A stretch of DNA of 64,000 bases from Embleya sp040605455 (GTDB taxonomy: Bacteria > Actinomycetota > Actinomycetes > Streptomycetales > Streptomycetaceae), in NCBI RefSeq assembly GCF_040605455.1, contig NZ_JBEXCV010000015.1, positions 1-64,000 of the forward strand, in the 5' to 3' direction. Both the position numbers and the translations under genes were made by a program. Shown here piece by piece: positions 1-9,000 of this stretch (positions are counted from its first letter, which is position 1; the number at the start of each line of letters is the position of its first letter). The notes under the pieces were generated by a model, which was not told the origin of the DNA, ran no database searches, and saw only the letters and a list, made by a program, of their open reading frames with translations.

Positions 1-517
1 GGCAGGGGGGCGGCGGCGCCGCCGCGGAGCCCCGGCTGTCGGATCCCTATGTCCTGTCGGCGGGACAACCGGCCCGGCAGGGTGTCCGCACGGTCGTCCC
101 TTGCACGGGGTTTCCCCGGCCATTTACCTTGGCGTCGCGACGACCCCCGGGTGCGCGTATCGAGTACGTGATCAATGCCGGGACAAGATCGCGGACATCG
201 CAAGCCGACCACGGCTTGTCGACGAATACCTGACTCGCGAATACCTGTGGAACGGCCGCTCGGTGCAGCGTTCTTCGAGCGGCAGCCGATTTCGATCGAC
301 ACCACAATATGCTGCCGTCACGACCACGCAGACGTCCTTCCCGAAGGACCCGGCCGCCTACCGCAATCCGCCGCCGAGATTCGGCTCCGTCGCATGTGCG
401 CACCGGCGGGCAGCGAAGAAAGGACGCCGGCGGCCGTGCCGGCGACGACGGTCCGGGAAAGGACCGGCGGTGGCGTGGGCGCGCATTCCCGGTCGGCGGA
501 GAAAGGAAAGGCTGTCA
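1..517. other. left-edge non-coding region upstream of the PKS-NRPS genes
   Basis: No open frame here has convincing actinomycete codon bias or a recognisable protein. Long frames crossing this stretch read as Arg/Pro-rich noise. It probably holds the promoter of the rightward biosynthetic operon that starts at 518. The only structure I can point to is a 10-base direct repeat at 223-247. Confidence 0.5.
223..247. repeat. two direct CGAATACCTG copies, 15 bp apart
   Basis: CGAATACCTG occurs at 223-232 and again at 238-247. The start-to-start distance is 15 bp and both copies have the same orientation. They lie about 270 bp upstream of the first gene of the cluster. Direct repeats in such a place are often activator sites, but the 15-bp period does not match the SARP heptamer spacing, so the role is open. 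Confidence 0.35.
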
Positions 518-829
518 ATGGAATCGTGGTCGCGGGTCCACCCGAGAGGTGGACAGGAGCAGGCGTCGGGACCACACGCCGCGCCTTCGAGTGCGTCGGT
601 GTCGCTCGTGAAGGAAGTATCGGGGCTGTGGGGGGAATACCTCGACGGTCGCGAAGTCGGGCCGGATGACGACTTCTTCGCGATCGGCGGCAATTCGCTG
701 ATCGGGATCAAGATCATCGACCGAGTTTCCCGGGACTACGGCGTCGAACTGTCCGTGCGCGACTTCTACCTGGCGCAGACCCCGGCCCGGGTCGCCGAGT
801 TGATCGAGCAGGGGAGGGCACGGACGTGA
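518..829 (+). CDS. free-standing peptidyl carrier protein
   Basis: A 103-residue stand-alone carrier protein. It carries the phosphopantetheine site GGNSL with Ser60; the GGNS form is typical of NRPS peptidyl carriers, while PKS ACPs usually read GxDSL as in the modules downstream. The core around DDDFFAIGGNS and the following helix fits one PCP domain with no attached adenylation domain. The ATG at 518 follows a purine-rich GAAAGGAAAG at 501-510, which decides this start over longer frames with poor codon use. Its TGA overlaps the GTG of the P450 (GTGA, 826-829), so the two are translationally coupled. Likely job (inference): carry an amino acid while the P450 acts on it. No cognate adenylation enzyme is in the window. 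Confidence 0.85.
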   Translation: MESWSRVHPRGGQEQASGPHAAPSSASVSLVKEVSGLWGEYLDGREVGPDDDFFAIGGNSLIGIKIIDRVSRDYGVELSVRDFYLAQTPARVAELIEQGRART

Positions 830-2073
830 GGTTGACGCCGGGTGCCGCGCGCGACATCGACCTCGACCGCGTCGACCTGTTCGACCTGGACCTCTACACC
901 TCGGGGGATCCGCACGGAATCTGGGACGTGATGCGGGCGAAGGCGCCCCTGCACCACCAGATCCTCCCCGACGGCCGGGAGTTCTGGTCGGTGACCCGCT
1001 ACGACGACGTCTGCCGCGTGCTCGGCGACCACCGGGAATTCACCTCGGAGCGCGGCACCGTGGTCACCCACCTCGGGGTGGACGACGTCGCGGCGGGCAA
1101 ACTGCTGACGTCCACCGACCCGCCGCGGCACACCCAGGTGCGCAGGGCGATCGGCGCCAAGCTCACCGCGCGGGCGGTGGCGTCCTGGCGGGACCGGATC
1201 CGGCAGTCGATCGTGCGCTTTCTCGAACCGGCCCTGGACGGCGACACCTTCGACCTGGCCGAGCAGGCCCTGCGCCTCCCGGCGATCGTCACCGGCCCGC
1301 TGTTGGGGATCCCGGAGCGGGACTGGGACGAACTCGTGCAGTTGACCGCGATGGTGACGGCCCCCTCGGACCCGCACTTCCAACACGGCAGCGAAGCCGC
1401 GACGCTGGCCATCTCCCACCACGAACTCGTCACCTACGTCACGGACTGGGTCAAACGGCGGCGGGCGACCGGAGGCGAGGACGGGAGCCTGCTCGACCAC
1501 CTCATGAGCGTGCGCGCGGGAGACGCGCCGCTGACCGACGAGGAGATCGCGCTCGACGGCTACAGCATCCTGCTGGGCGCCAACGTGACGACGCCGCACA
1601 CCGTCTCGGGCACGGTGCTCGCGCTCGTCGAGCGGCCCGAGCAATTCGAGAAGGTGCAGGCCGACCCGTCGCTGGTCCCGAACCTGGTCGACGAAGGACT
1701 GCGCTGGACTTCGGCCGCCTGTAACTTCATGCGGTACGCGGTGAGCGACACCCGGATCGGCGGGGGCACGATCCCGGCCCGCGGCGCGGTCGTCGCGTGG
1801 ATCGGGTCGGCCAACCGCGACGAGTCCCAGTTCGCCGATCCGCACGAGTTCGACGTGACGCGGAACGCGAGCCGCCAGGTCGCGTTCGGGTTCGGGCCGC
1901 ACTACTGCATCGGGGCGCCGCTGGCCCGGATGACCCTGCGGATCTTCTTCGAGGAACTGCTCCTGCGGTTCGGGTCGATCGAACTCGACGGCGAGCCACA
2001 GCACTTGCGGTCGTACTTCATCGCCGGGATGACCCACCTCCCGATCGTCGCCCAGAAACGAAAGACGCCATGA
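826..2073 (+). CDS. cytochrome P450, probably acting on a carrier-bound substrate
   Basis: A 415-residue bacterial class I P450. The heme-ligand loop FGFGPHYCIG and the K-helix ExxR (EGLR) are intact. The I-helix segment reads GANVTTPHT, where the usual motif is AGx(D/E)TT: both Thr are kept, but the acidic residue that normally helps proton delivery is Val. The GTG start at 826 overlaps the stop of the carrier protein, and the TGA at 2071-2073 overlaps the ATG of the next gene. In NRPS clusters a P450 directly coupled to a lone PCP commonly oxidises the aminoacyl group held on that PCP (known for P450-PCP pairs making beta-hydroxy amino acids). The substrate here is not known, and the polyketide chain is an alternative. 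Redox partners are not encoded nearby. Confidence 0.9.
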   Translation: MRLTPGAARDIDLDRVDLFDLDLYTSGDPHGIWDVMRAKAPLHHQILPDGREFWSVTRYDDVCRVLGDHREFTSERGTVVTHLGVDDVAAGKLLTSTDPPRHTQVRRAIGAKLTARAVASWRDRIRQSIVRFLEPALDGDTFDLAEQALRLPAIVTGPLLGIPERDWDELVQLTAMVTAPSDPHFQHGSEAATLAISHHELVTYVTDWVKRRRATGGEDGSLLDHLMSVRAGDAPLTDEEIALDGYSILLGANVTTPHTVSGTVLALVERPEQFEKVQADPSLVPNLVDEGLRWTSAACNFMRYAVSDTRIGGGTIPARGAVVAWIGSANRDESQFADPHEFDVTRNASRQVAFGFGPHYCIGAPLARMTLRIFFEELLLRFGSIELDGEPQHLRSYFIAGMTHLPIVAQKRKTP

Positions 2074-2804
2074 CCTCCGGCTCCAGCACCGCCACGCCGC
2101 CATGGTTCGTCCGCCGGCCCACCGACCACCCCGCCCGGATCTTCTGCTTTCCCTACTCCGGGTCCGGAGCGTCGGCCTTCAGCGCCTGGCCGGCCGCGAT
2201 CGACGACGTCGAGGTCTGCCCGGTGCAGTTCCCCGGCCGCGAGAACCGGTTGGCCGAACCCCACTACGGCACCTACGAGAACCTGGCCGCCGGCCTGATC
2301 GACCCACTGGCGCCGCTGCTCGACCGGCCGTTCGCGTTCTTCGGGCACTGTGCGGGCGCGCTGCCCGCGTTCGAGACCGTGGTCCGGCTCGCCGAACGGG
2401 GTCTGCCCGGGCCGGACTGCTTCTTCGTATCGGGCCAGCCCGCACCGCACGACGCCTCGGGCGACCGGATGCTCACCATGACCGAATCCGAACTACGGGC
2501 CGAGGTGGAGTCGTTCATCCGCGGCCGGGGGATCGAGCCGCGGCCGGACATGGTCGACATGGGCCTGGCCGTGCTGCTCCGTGATCACGCCGCCGCGCGC
2601 GATTACCGGCGGACGGAGCCGGTCGAGGTGCGATGCCCCATCGTCGTGCTGCACTGGCGGGACGACCCCGAGGTGAGCCTCGACCGGCTCGACGGGTGGC
2701 GGCAGTACTCGGATTCGGTCGACATCCGGGTTGTCGACGGCGGGCACTACGACTTCATGCACGCCCCGGACGAGCTGCGGAAGTTGTTGACCTCTTGGCG
2801 GTGA
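2070..2804 (+). CDS. thioesterase-fold alpha/beta-hydrolase with Cys nucleophile (possible aminoacyl shuttle)
   Basis: A 244-residue protein of the type II thioesterase (GrsT-like) fold, with FCFPYSGSG near residue 25 and the nucleophile elbow GHCAG at 92-96. The catalytic position is Cys94 (TGT), not the usual Ser of GHSxG. Asp198/199 in WRDDPE and His226 in GGHYDF complete a plausible Cys-Asp-His triad. ATGA overlap with the P450 makes carrier, P450 and this gene one coupled trio. Ordinary type II thioesterases that clear stalled carriers use Ser, and the window has such an enzyme at 24050. Cys versions of this fold include the CmaE and SyrC aminoacyltransferases, which move aminoacyl groups between PCPs, and the beta-lactone-forming ObiF TE domain. 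I infer a transfer role; an editing role is not excluded. Confidence 0.8.
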   Translation: MTSGSSTATPPWFVRRPTDHPARIFCFPYSGSGASAFSAWPAAIDDVEVCPVQFPGRENRLAEPHYGTYENLAAGLIDPLAPLLDRPFAFFGHCAGALPAFETVVRLAERGLPGPDCFFVSGQPAPHDASGDRMLTMTESELRAEVESFIRGRGIEPRPDMVDMGLAVLLRDHAAARDYRRTEPVEVRCPIVVLHWRDDPEVSLDRLDGWRQYSDSVDIRVVDGGHYDFMHAPDELRKLLTSWR

Positions 2805-2856
2805 AGGAAATGCCGCCCGTGAGAGCCGTACGCCGAGGGAACCGGAAGGGAATCGT

Positions 2857-5800
2857 ATGAGTGGCACAGCCACCGATATTGCCGTCATCGGGATGTCGTG
2901 CCGTTTCCCCGGCGTGCGCAACCCGGGTGAGTTCTGGCGCTTGCTACTCGACGGGAAGTCGACCGTCGGAACGTTTCCGAAGCAGCGGGCGGTCGACTCG
3001 AAGCACCCGTCCCACCCGGACGCCGCCACCGTGAACTCGGGTTCGTTCCTCGACTCCATCGACGGGTTCGACGCGGAGTTCTTCGATACGGGTTCGGCGG
3101 AGGCAGCCGCCATGGACCCCGTCCAGCGCCTGGGGTTGGAGCTCGCCTGGGAGGTCGTCGAAGACGCCCGTGTGCCGGCGACCGCGCTCGCGGGCCGCGA
3201 GATCGATGTCCTGGTCGGCGCCGCGCCCTCCGGGTACGAGCTGCTGCGCAAGCAGTCCGGCAGCGACCGGGACGACCACTACGCCGCGCTCGGTTCGAGC
3301 GGTGCGTTGATCGCGAATCGGATCTCGAGCCTATTCGACGTCCGCGGCATGAGCTTTTGCGCGGACTCGGGCCAGTCATCCTCACTCGTGTCGTTGGCGC
3401 TGGCCTGCGAACGCATCCGGAGCGGGGCGGTCGACATGTCGATCGTCGGTGGCGTGCACCTGATCGCCGATCCGGAAACGGGGCTGGGCCTGGCGAATCT
3501 GGGCGCCCTGTCGCCCGACGGCCGCTGCTACACCTTCGACGAACGGGCCGGCGGTTTCGTCCGGGGAGAGGGTGGGGCGTTCGTCCTGCTGAAGCGGCTC
3601 GATCACGCCGTCGCCGATGGCGATCACATCTACGCGGTGGTGCGCGGCTGGGCCGTCGGCAGTGCCGGCGCGTCCACCCGGATGCCGGATCCCAGCCCCG
3701 GCGCGCAGGCGGCAACCGTGCTGTCCGCTCTCGAACGCGCGGCTGTTTCGTTCGACGGTGTCGACTACGTCGAGGCCCACGGCACCGGTACCCGACTCGG
3801 CGATCCGGCTGAGATATCCGGCCTGCGCGAGGTGTTCCGGGAAACCGGCCGGAGCCGCCCCCTGGTGATCGGCTCGGTGAAGACGAATGTCGGGCACCTG
3901 GAGCCGGCTGCGGGAATCGTCGGCTTCGTGAAGGCGGCGCTGTGCGTGGACCGCGCCCGGCTGGTCGCGAGTCTGAACTTCCGGTCACCGAACCCCGCCA
4001 TCCCCGACTTCCTCGAGGACTTCGAAGTCCTCGCAGCCGCGCGGCCCTGGCCGAGCACGCCGGATCGGCCGCGCCGGGCCGGGGTGTCGGCGTTCGGGAT
4101 GGGCGGCACGAACGCGCACGTGATCCTTGAGCAGGCGCCGGAGGCGCAGACCGGATCCCGTGTCGCGGGTGAGGGCCCCGCCACCGGCGTTTTTGGGGTG
4201 CCGCCGTGGGTGTTGTCGGCGCGCTCGGAGCAGGCGTTGCGGGAACAGGCGGCGCGGTTGCGGGATTTCGTGGCCGCGGACGCGTCGGTGTCGGCGGCCG
4301 ATGTGGGGTATTCCCTGGTGTCGACGCGGTCGTTGTTCGAGCACCGGGCAGTGGTGCTGAGCGGTGGCCGTGCGGAGTCGGCGGCCGACCTGGACCAGGT
4401 GGCGGCGGGCGGGGATTCGGCGCGGGCGATTCGCGGGGTGGCCGCAGGGCCGCTGGGTCCGGTCGTCTTCGTGTTCCCCGGCCAGGGGTCGCAGTGGGTG
4501 GGCATGGGCAGACAGCTGTACGCGGAGTCGGAGGTCTTCGCGCGCGGGATCGACGAGTGCGCGCGGGCTCTGGAGCCGTGGGTGGACTGGTCACCGGTGG
4601 ACGTGGTGACCGGTGCGAAGTCGGCCGCGTCGCTGGACCGGGTGGATGTGGTCCAGCCGGTGTTGTTCGCCGTGATGGTGTCGTTGGCCCGGGTGTGGCG
4701 GTCGCTGGGCGTGGTCCCCGATGCCGTGGTGGGGCACTCGCAGGGCGAGATCGCCGCGGCGTGCGTGTCGGGCGCGCTCTCGCTCCGGGACGCGGCGCGG
4801 GTCGTTGCGGTGCGCAGCCGGGCATTGACCGATCTGGCCGGCTCGGGCGGGATGAGTGCGGTGTCCGCGTCTCCCGAATGGGTTCGGGACCGGTTGCGGC
4901 AGTGGTCCGGGCGGCTCGCCACGGCAGCGGTCAACGGGCCGGCGTCGGTGGTGATCTCCGGGGACGACGAGGCGCTGGACCGGTTCGCCGCGATGGCAGC
5001 CGATGACGGGGTCCGGGTGCGACGGGTCAAGGTGGACTACGCGTCGCACTCCCACCACGTCGAACGCATCCGTGATCGTCTGCTCGCGGCGACTTCGGGT
5101 CTTTCGCCGAGGAAATCGGAGGTGGACTTCCACTCCACGGTCACCGGGGGACTGCTCGACACGGATGTGCTCGACGGCTCGTACTGGTACGACAACCTGA
5201 GCTCGACGGTGCGTTTCGGCGAGGTTGTCGAGCACCTGATGCGAGACCGCGGTGGTGTGTTCGTGGAAGTCGGTCCGCATCCGGTGCTCGCCGTGGCGAT
5301 GGAGGAGACCGCCGACGCGCTGGCGGCCTCACCGGTGGTGGTGGGCACCTTGCACAAGGACGACGGGAGTGCCGGCAAGGTCCTGGCGTCGCTGGCCGAA
5401 CTGCATGTGCGGGGTGTGCCGGTGAACTGGGAGGCGGTGTTCGCCGCCCACCGGCCCCGCCGGATCGACCTGCCGACCTACGCGTTCCAGCGGCAGCGGT
5501 ACTGGCTGACAGCGCCCGACGACACCGGCACCACGCCCCCGGGTGCCCTCGCGCGTGCGAGCGGATCAGGCACGAACACCAGGGCGGCGGACCTGGGTTC
5601 GCAACGGGCGGTGCTCGATCTCGTGTGCGCCGAAACGGCAACGGTGCTGAGTGTGAAGGACGCGGATTCGACGGGCGTCGATCTCGCGGCAAGGTCGACC
5701 GAAACCTTCAAGGATCTGGGTTTCGACTCGTCGATGGCCGTGCGGCTGCGCAACCGGCTCACCGCGGCCACCGGCGTGCGGCTTTCGGCCACCGTCGCGT

Positions 5801-5952
5801 TCACCCACCCCACTCCGCGAACGCTCGGTCGGCACATCTTCTCCCTCCTCGCGCCGGAGATGCCCGCTGCCCCCGAAACGGTCGAGGAAACGGGTTCGCA
5901 AAGCCGCAGTGATGACGAACTCTACGAACTGATCGACCGCGGATACGTGTAG
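2857..5952 (+). CDS. type I PKS loading protein, KSQ-AT-ACP
   Basis: A 1031-residue protein that starts the polyketide. The KS domain (about residues 5-430) has Gln173 in place of the active Cys (ADSGQSSS where extension KS domains read DTACSSS), while His308 (EAHGTGT) and His347 are kept. This is a KSQ decarboxylase that turns a malonyl-type unit into the acyl starter. The AT has GHSQG (Ser628) and YASH (728-731), the methylmalonyl signature, so the starter is predicted to be propionyl. The C-terminal ACP carries LGFDSS with Ser958. There are no reductive domains. ATG 2857 follows GGAAGGG. The KSQ identity means chain assembly begins with this protein. It ends in a tandem 13-bp repeat that supplies its own stop. 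Confidence 0.93.
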   Translation: MSGTATDIAVIGMSCRFPGVRNPGEFWRLLLDGKSTVGTFPKQRAVDSKHPSHPDAATVNSGSFLDSIDGFDAEFFDTGSAEAAAMDPVQRLGLELAWEVVEDARVPATALAGREIDVLVGAAPSGYELLRKQSGSDRDDHYAALGSSGALIANRISSLFDVRGMSFCADSGQSSSLVSLALACERIRSGAVDMSIVGGVHLIADPETGLGLANLGALSPDGRCYTFDERAGGFVRGEGGAFVLLKRLDHAVADGDHIYAVVRGWAVGSAGASTRMPDPSPGAQAATVLSALERAAVSFDGVDYVEAHGTGTRLGDPAEISGLREVFRETGRSRPLVIGSVKTNVGHLEPAAGIVGFVKAALCVDRARLVASLNFRSPNPAIPDFLEDFEVLAAARPWPSTPDRPRRAGVSAFGMGGTNAHVILEQAPEAQTGSRVAGEGPATGVFGVPPWVLSARSEQALREQAARLRDFVAADASVSAADVGYSLVSTRSLFEHRAVVLSGGRAESAADLDQVAAGGDSARAIRGVAAGPLGPVVFVFPGQGSQWVGMGRQLYAESEVFARGIDECARALEPWVDWSPVDVVTGAKSAASLDRVDVVQPVLFAVMVSLARVWRSLGVVPDAVVGHSQGEIAAACVSGALSLRDAARVVAVRSRALTDLAGSGGMSAVSASPEWVRDRLRQWSGRLATAAVNGPASVVISGDDEALDRFAAMAADDGVRVRRVKVDYASHSHHVERIRDRLLAATSGLSPRKSEVDFHSTVTGGLLDTDVLDGSYWYDNLSSTVRFGEVVEHLMRDRGGVFVEVGPHPVLAVAMEETADALAASPVVVGTLHKDDGSAGKVLASLAELHVRGVPVNWEAVFAAHRPRRIDLPTYAFQRQRYWLTAPDDTGTTPPGALARASGSGTNTRAADLGSQRAVLDLVCAETATVLSVKDADSTGVDLAARSTETFKDLGFDSSMAVRLRNRLTAATGVRLSATVAFTHPTPRTLGRHIFSLLAPEMPAAPETVEETGSQSRSDDELYELIDRGYV

Positions 5953-5987
5953 CACCACCCGGTAGCACCACCCGATAGCACCACCTG
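5950..5987 (+). repeat. 13-bp tandem repeat (three units) carrying TAG stops in all frames
   Basis: TAGCACCACC recurs at 5950, 5963 and 5976. The 13-nt period moves each TAG into a different reading frame, so the three copies close every forward frame. The first TAG is the stop codon of the KSQ protein. The repeat fills most of the gap before the next PKS gene. Confidence 0.7.
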
Positions 5988-6018
5988 TTCGTCTAAGCAA
6001 CTGTTGGGGGAGGCCCTG

Positions 6019-9000
6019 GTGGAGGACGTCGACAAGCTCCGGTCCTACCTGCGACGCGCCGTCGGCGACGCGCAGGCCCTGCGCGAGCGGGTGCGCGAGC
6101 TGGAGGAGTCCGCGCGCGAGCCCATCGCGGTCGTGGGTGTGGGGTGTCGCTTCCCGGGCGGGGTCACCTCCCCCGAAGGCCTGTGGGACGTGGTGTCCGG
6201 CGGTGTGGACGCGATGGGCGACTTCCCGTCGGATCGTGGGTGGGATCTGGCGGCGCTGTACGACCCGGACCCCGAGGCGCGCGGGAAGACGTACACGCGC
6301 TCGGGTGGATTCCTGCCCGATCTCGCGGAGTTCGACGCGCCGTTCTTCGGCATCAGCCCGCGAGAGGCGCTGGCGATGGACCCCCAGCAGCGGTTGATGC
6401 TGGAGACGTCGTGGGAAGCGCTGGAGCGGGCGGGTATCGACCCGGCCGGGCTGCGGGGCTCGGCGACCGGGGTGTTCACCGGGATCTACGCGGTCGACTA
6501 CGGCCCGCGGATGGGCGGCGGGGCAGCCGACGAGGTGGAGGGATTCGCGATCGCGGGGACGTACACCAGCGTGGCCTCGGGCCGGGTGGCGTATGTGCTG
6601 GGTCTGGAAGGTCCCGCGGTGTCGGTGGACACCGCGTGCTCGTCGTCGCTGGTCGCCGTCCACCACGCGGCGCGATCCCTGCGTTCCGGGGAGTGCACGC
6701 TCGCGTTGGCCGGTGGGGTGTCGGTGCTGCCGACACCGGGGCTGTTCGTGGAGGTCGCCCGGCAGCGGGGTCTGTCGGCCGACGGGCGGTGCAAGTCGTT
6801 CGCGGAGGCGGCCGACGGAACCGGCTGGGGCGAGGGCGCGGGCGTGCTGGTGCTGGAGCGGTTGTCGCACGCGCGGCGCAACGGGCGTCGGATCCTGGCG
6901 GTGATCCGGGGCTCGGCGATCAACCAGGACGGGGCGTCCAACGGGCTGACCGCGCCGAACGGACTGGCGCAACAGCGGGTCATCCGAGCGGCCCTGGCCG
7001 ATGCCGGGTTGTCGCTCGGCGAGGTGGACGCGGTGGAGGCGCACGGGACCGGTACGAAGCTGGGTGACCCCATCGAGGCGGAGGCGCTGCTGGCCACGTA
7101 CGGGCAGGACCGGGATCCGGCCGGCCCGCTGTGGCTGGGTTCGTTGAAGTCGAACATCGGCCACACGCAGGCGGCCGCGGGCGTCGGCGGGATGATCAAG
7201 ATGATCATGGCGATGCGGCACGGGGTACTGCCCAAGACCTTGCACGTGGACCGCCCGACCCCGCACGTCGACTGGTCGGCCGGAGCGGTGGAACTGCTGA
7301 CCGAGACCCGGGAGTGGCCCGGCGCACCGGGACGGCCCCGACGCGCGGGCGTGTCGTCCTTCGGCGTCAGCGGCACGAACGCGCACCTCATCCTCGAGGA
7401 GGCACCCGAGGCACCCGAGGCACCCGAGGCACCCGAGACGGGGGAGGCCCCGGTTCGTGCGGTCGTGGACTCCGCCACCGGCCCGGTGCCCACCGGCGTT
7501 CCCGCAGCGGTGCCGTGGGTGCTGTCGGCCCGGTCGGCGCAGGCGCTGCGGGAACAGACGCTGCGGCTGCGGGACCGCGTGGCCGCGGCCCCGGACCTGC
7601 CGGTCGCGGAGGTGGGGTCCTCGCTGGTGGCGACGCGATCGCTGTTCGAGCACCGCCGGGTGGTGATCGGTGCGGACCGGGACGAGCTGCTCGCCGGCCT
7701 GGCCGCCGTGGCCGAGGGGACCAGGACTCCCGCCGGTGTGGTTTCCGGCGTCGCGAAGCCGGTCGGCAAGACGGTGTTCGTGTTCCCGGGCCAGGGATGG
7801 CAATGGGTGGGGATGGGCCGGGAGTTGTGGGAGTCGAGCCCGGTCTTCGCCGAGCAGATGCGCGCGTGCGCAAAAGCGCTGGAGCCGTGGTTGTCCTGGT
7901 CGTTGATCGACACCGTGTGCGGGGGGCCGGAGGCGGCGGACCTGGATCGCATCGACGTCGTGCAGCCGGTGCTGTTCGCGATGATGTTGTCGCTGTCGCG
8001 GGTGTGGCGTTCGCTGGGGGTGACACCGGATGCGGTGATCGGTCACTCCCAGGGTGAGATCGCCGCGGCCTGCGCCGCGGGCGCCCTGACATTGGCGGAC
8101 GCGGCCAAGATCGTGGCCCTGCGGTCCCGACTGCTGGCCACGTCCACCCAGGACGGCGGCATGGCCGGGATCGTGGCACCCGAAGACCGGGTGCGGGAGC
8201 TGCTGGGGCCGTGGGAGTCCCGGGTCGCGATCGCCGCGGTCAACGGACCGTACTCGACGACCGTCTCTGGTGAGGCACCGGCGGTCCGGGAGCTGATCGC
8301 GCACTGCGAGGCCCAGCGCGTTCGCGCGCGCTGGATCCCGGCGAGCGTTCCCGGGCACTCGCCGCTGATGGACCGGTTCGAGGACCGGCTCCGCGACGAA
8401 CTGGGCCGGATCACACCCGTGTCCTCGCCGGTGGCGTTCTACTCGACGGTCACCGGTGGGCTGATCGACACCATGGAGCTGGACGCGGCCTACTGGTTCC
8501 GCAACCTGCGGGAACCGGTCCGGTTCGAAGCCGGCATGAATCGCCTCCTCGAACAGGGGCACGGTGCGTTCATCGAGGTCAGCCCGCACCCGCTGCTCAC
8601 GGTGAACATCCGGGAGATGCTCGACGCCACCCCCGATTCCGCCGGGGTGGTGGTGGGTTCGCTGCGCCGCGGCGACGGCGGGCCGGCGCGGTTGTACCGG
8701 TCCGCGGCCGAGGCCTTCGTGGCGGGCGTCGCGGTGTCCTGGGAGACGGCGTTCCCGGGCCGGGACGGTCGGTGGGTCGAGTTGCCCACGTACGCCTTCC
8801 AACGGCAGCGCTACTGGCTGAACACACCCGACGAGACCATCGGGAAACCGACCGAGCCGAGCTTCGACCATCGGGACTCGCTGTTCCGGGTGGACTGGGC
8901 CCCCCTCCCGGCCCCGTCCGGGGAAGCCGCAGGCCGGTACGGGGTGCCGGCAACGCCCGTCGCGGTCGGCGCGTCCCCGGGCCGAGGCGAAGCGATCTTC

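Noticed and set aside
101..517. Extension of the carrier-protein frame to an ATG at 101
   Set aside because: The added residues have no PCP similarity and poor codon use; ATG 518 has a better ribosome site and a complete carrier domain.
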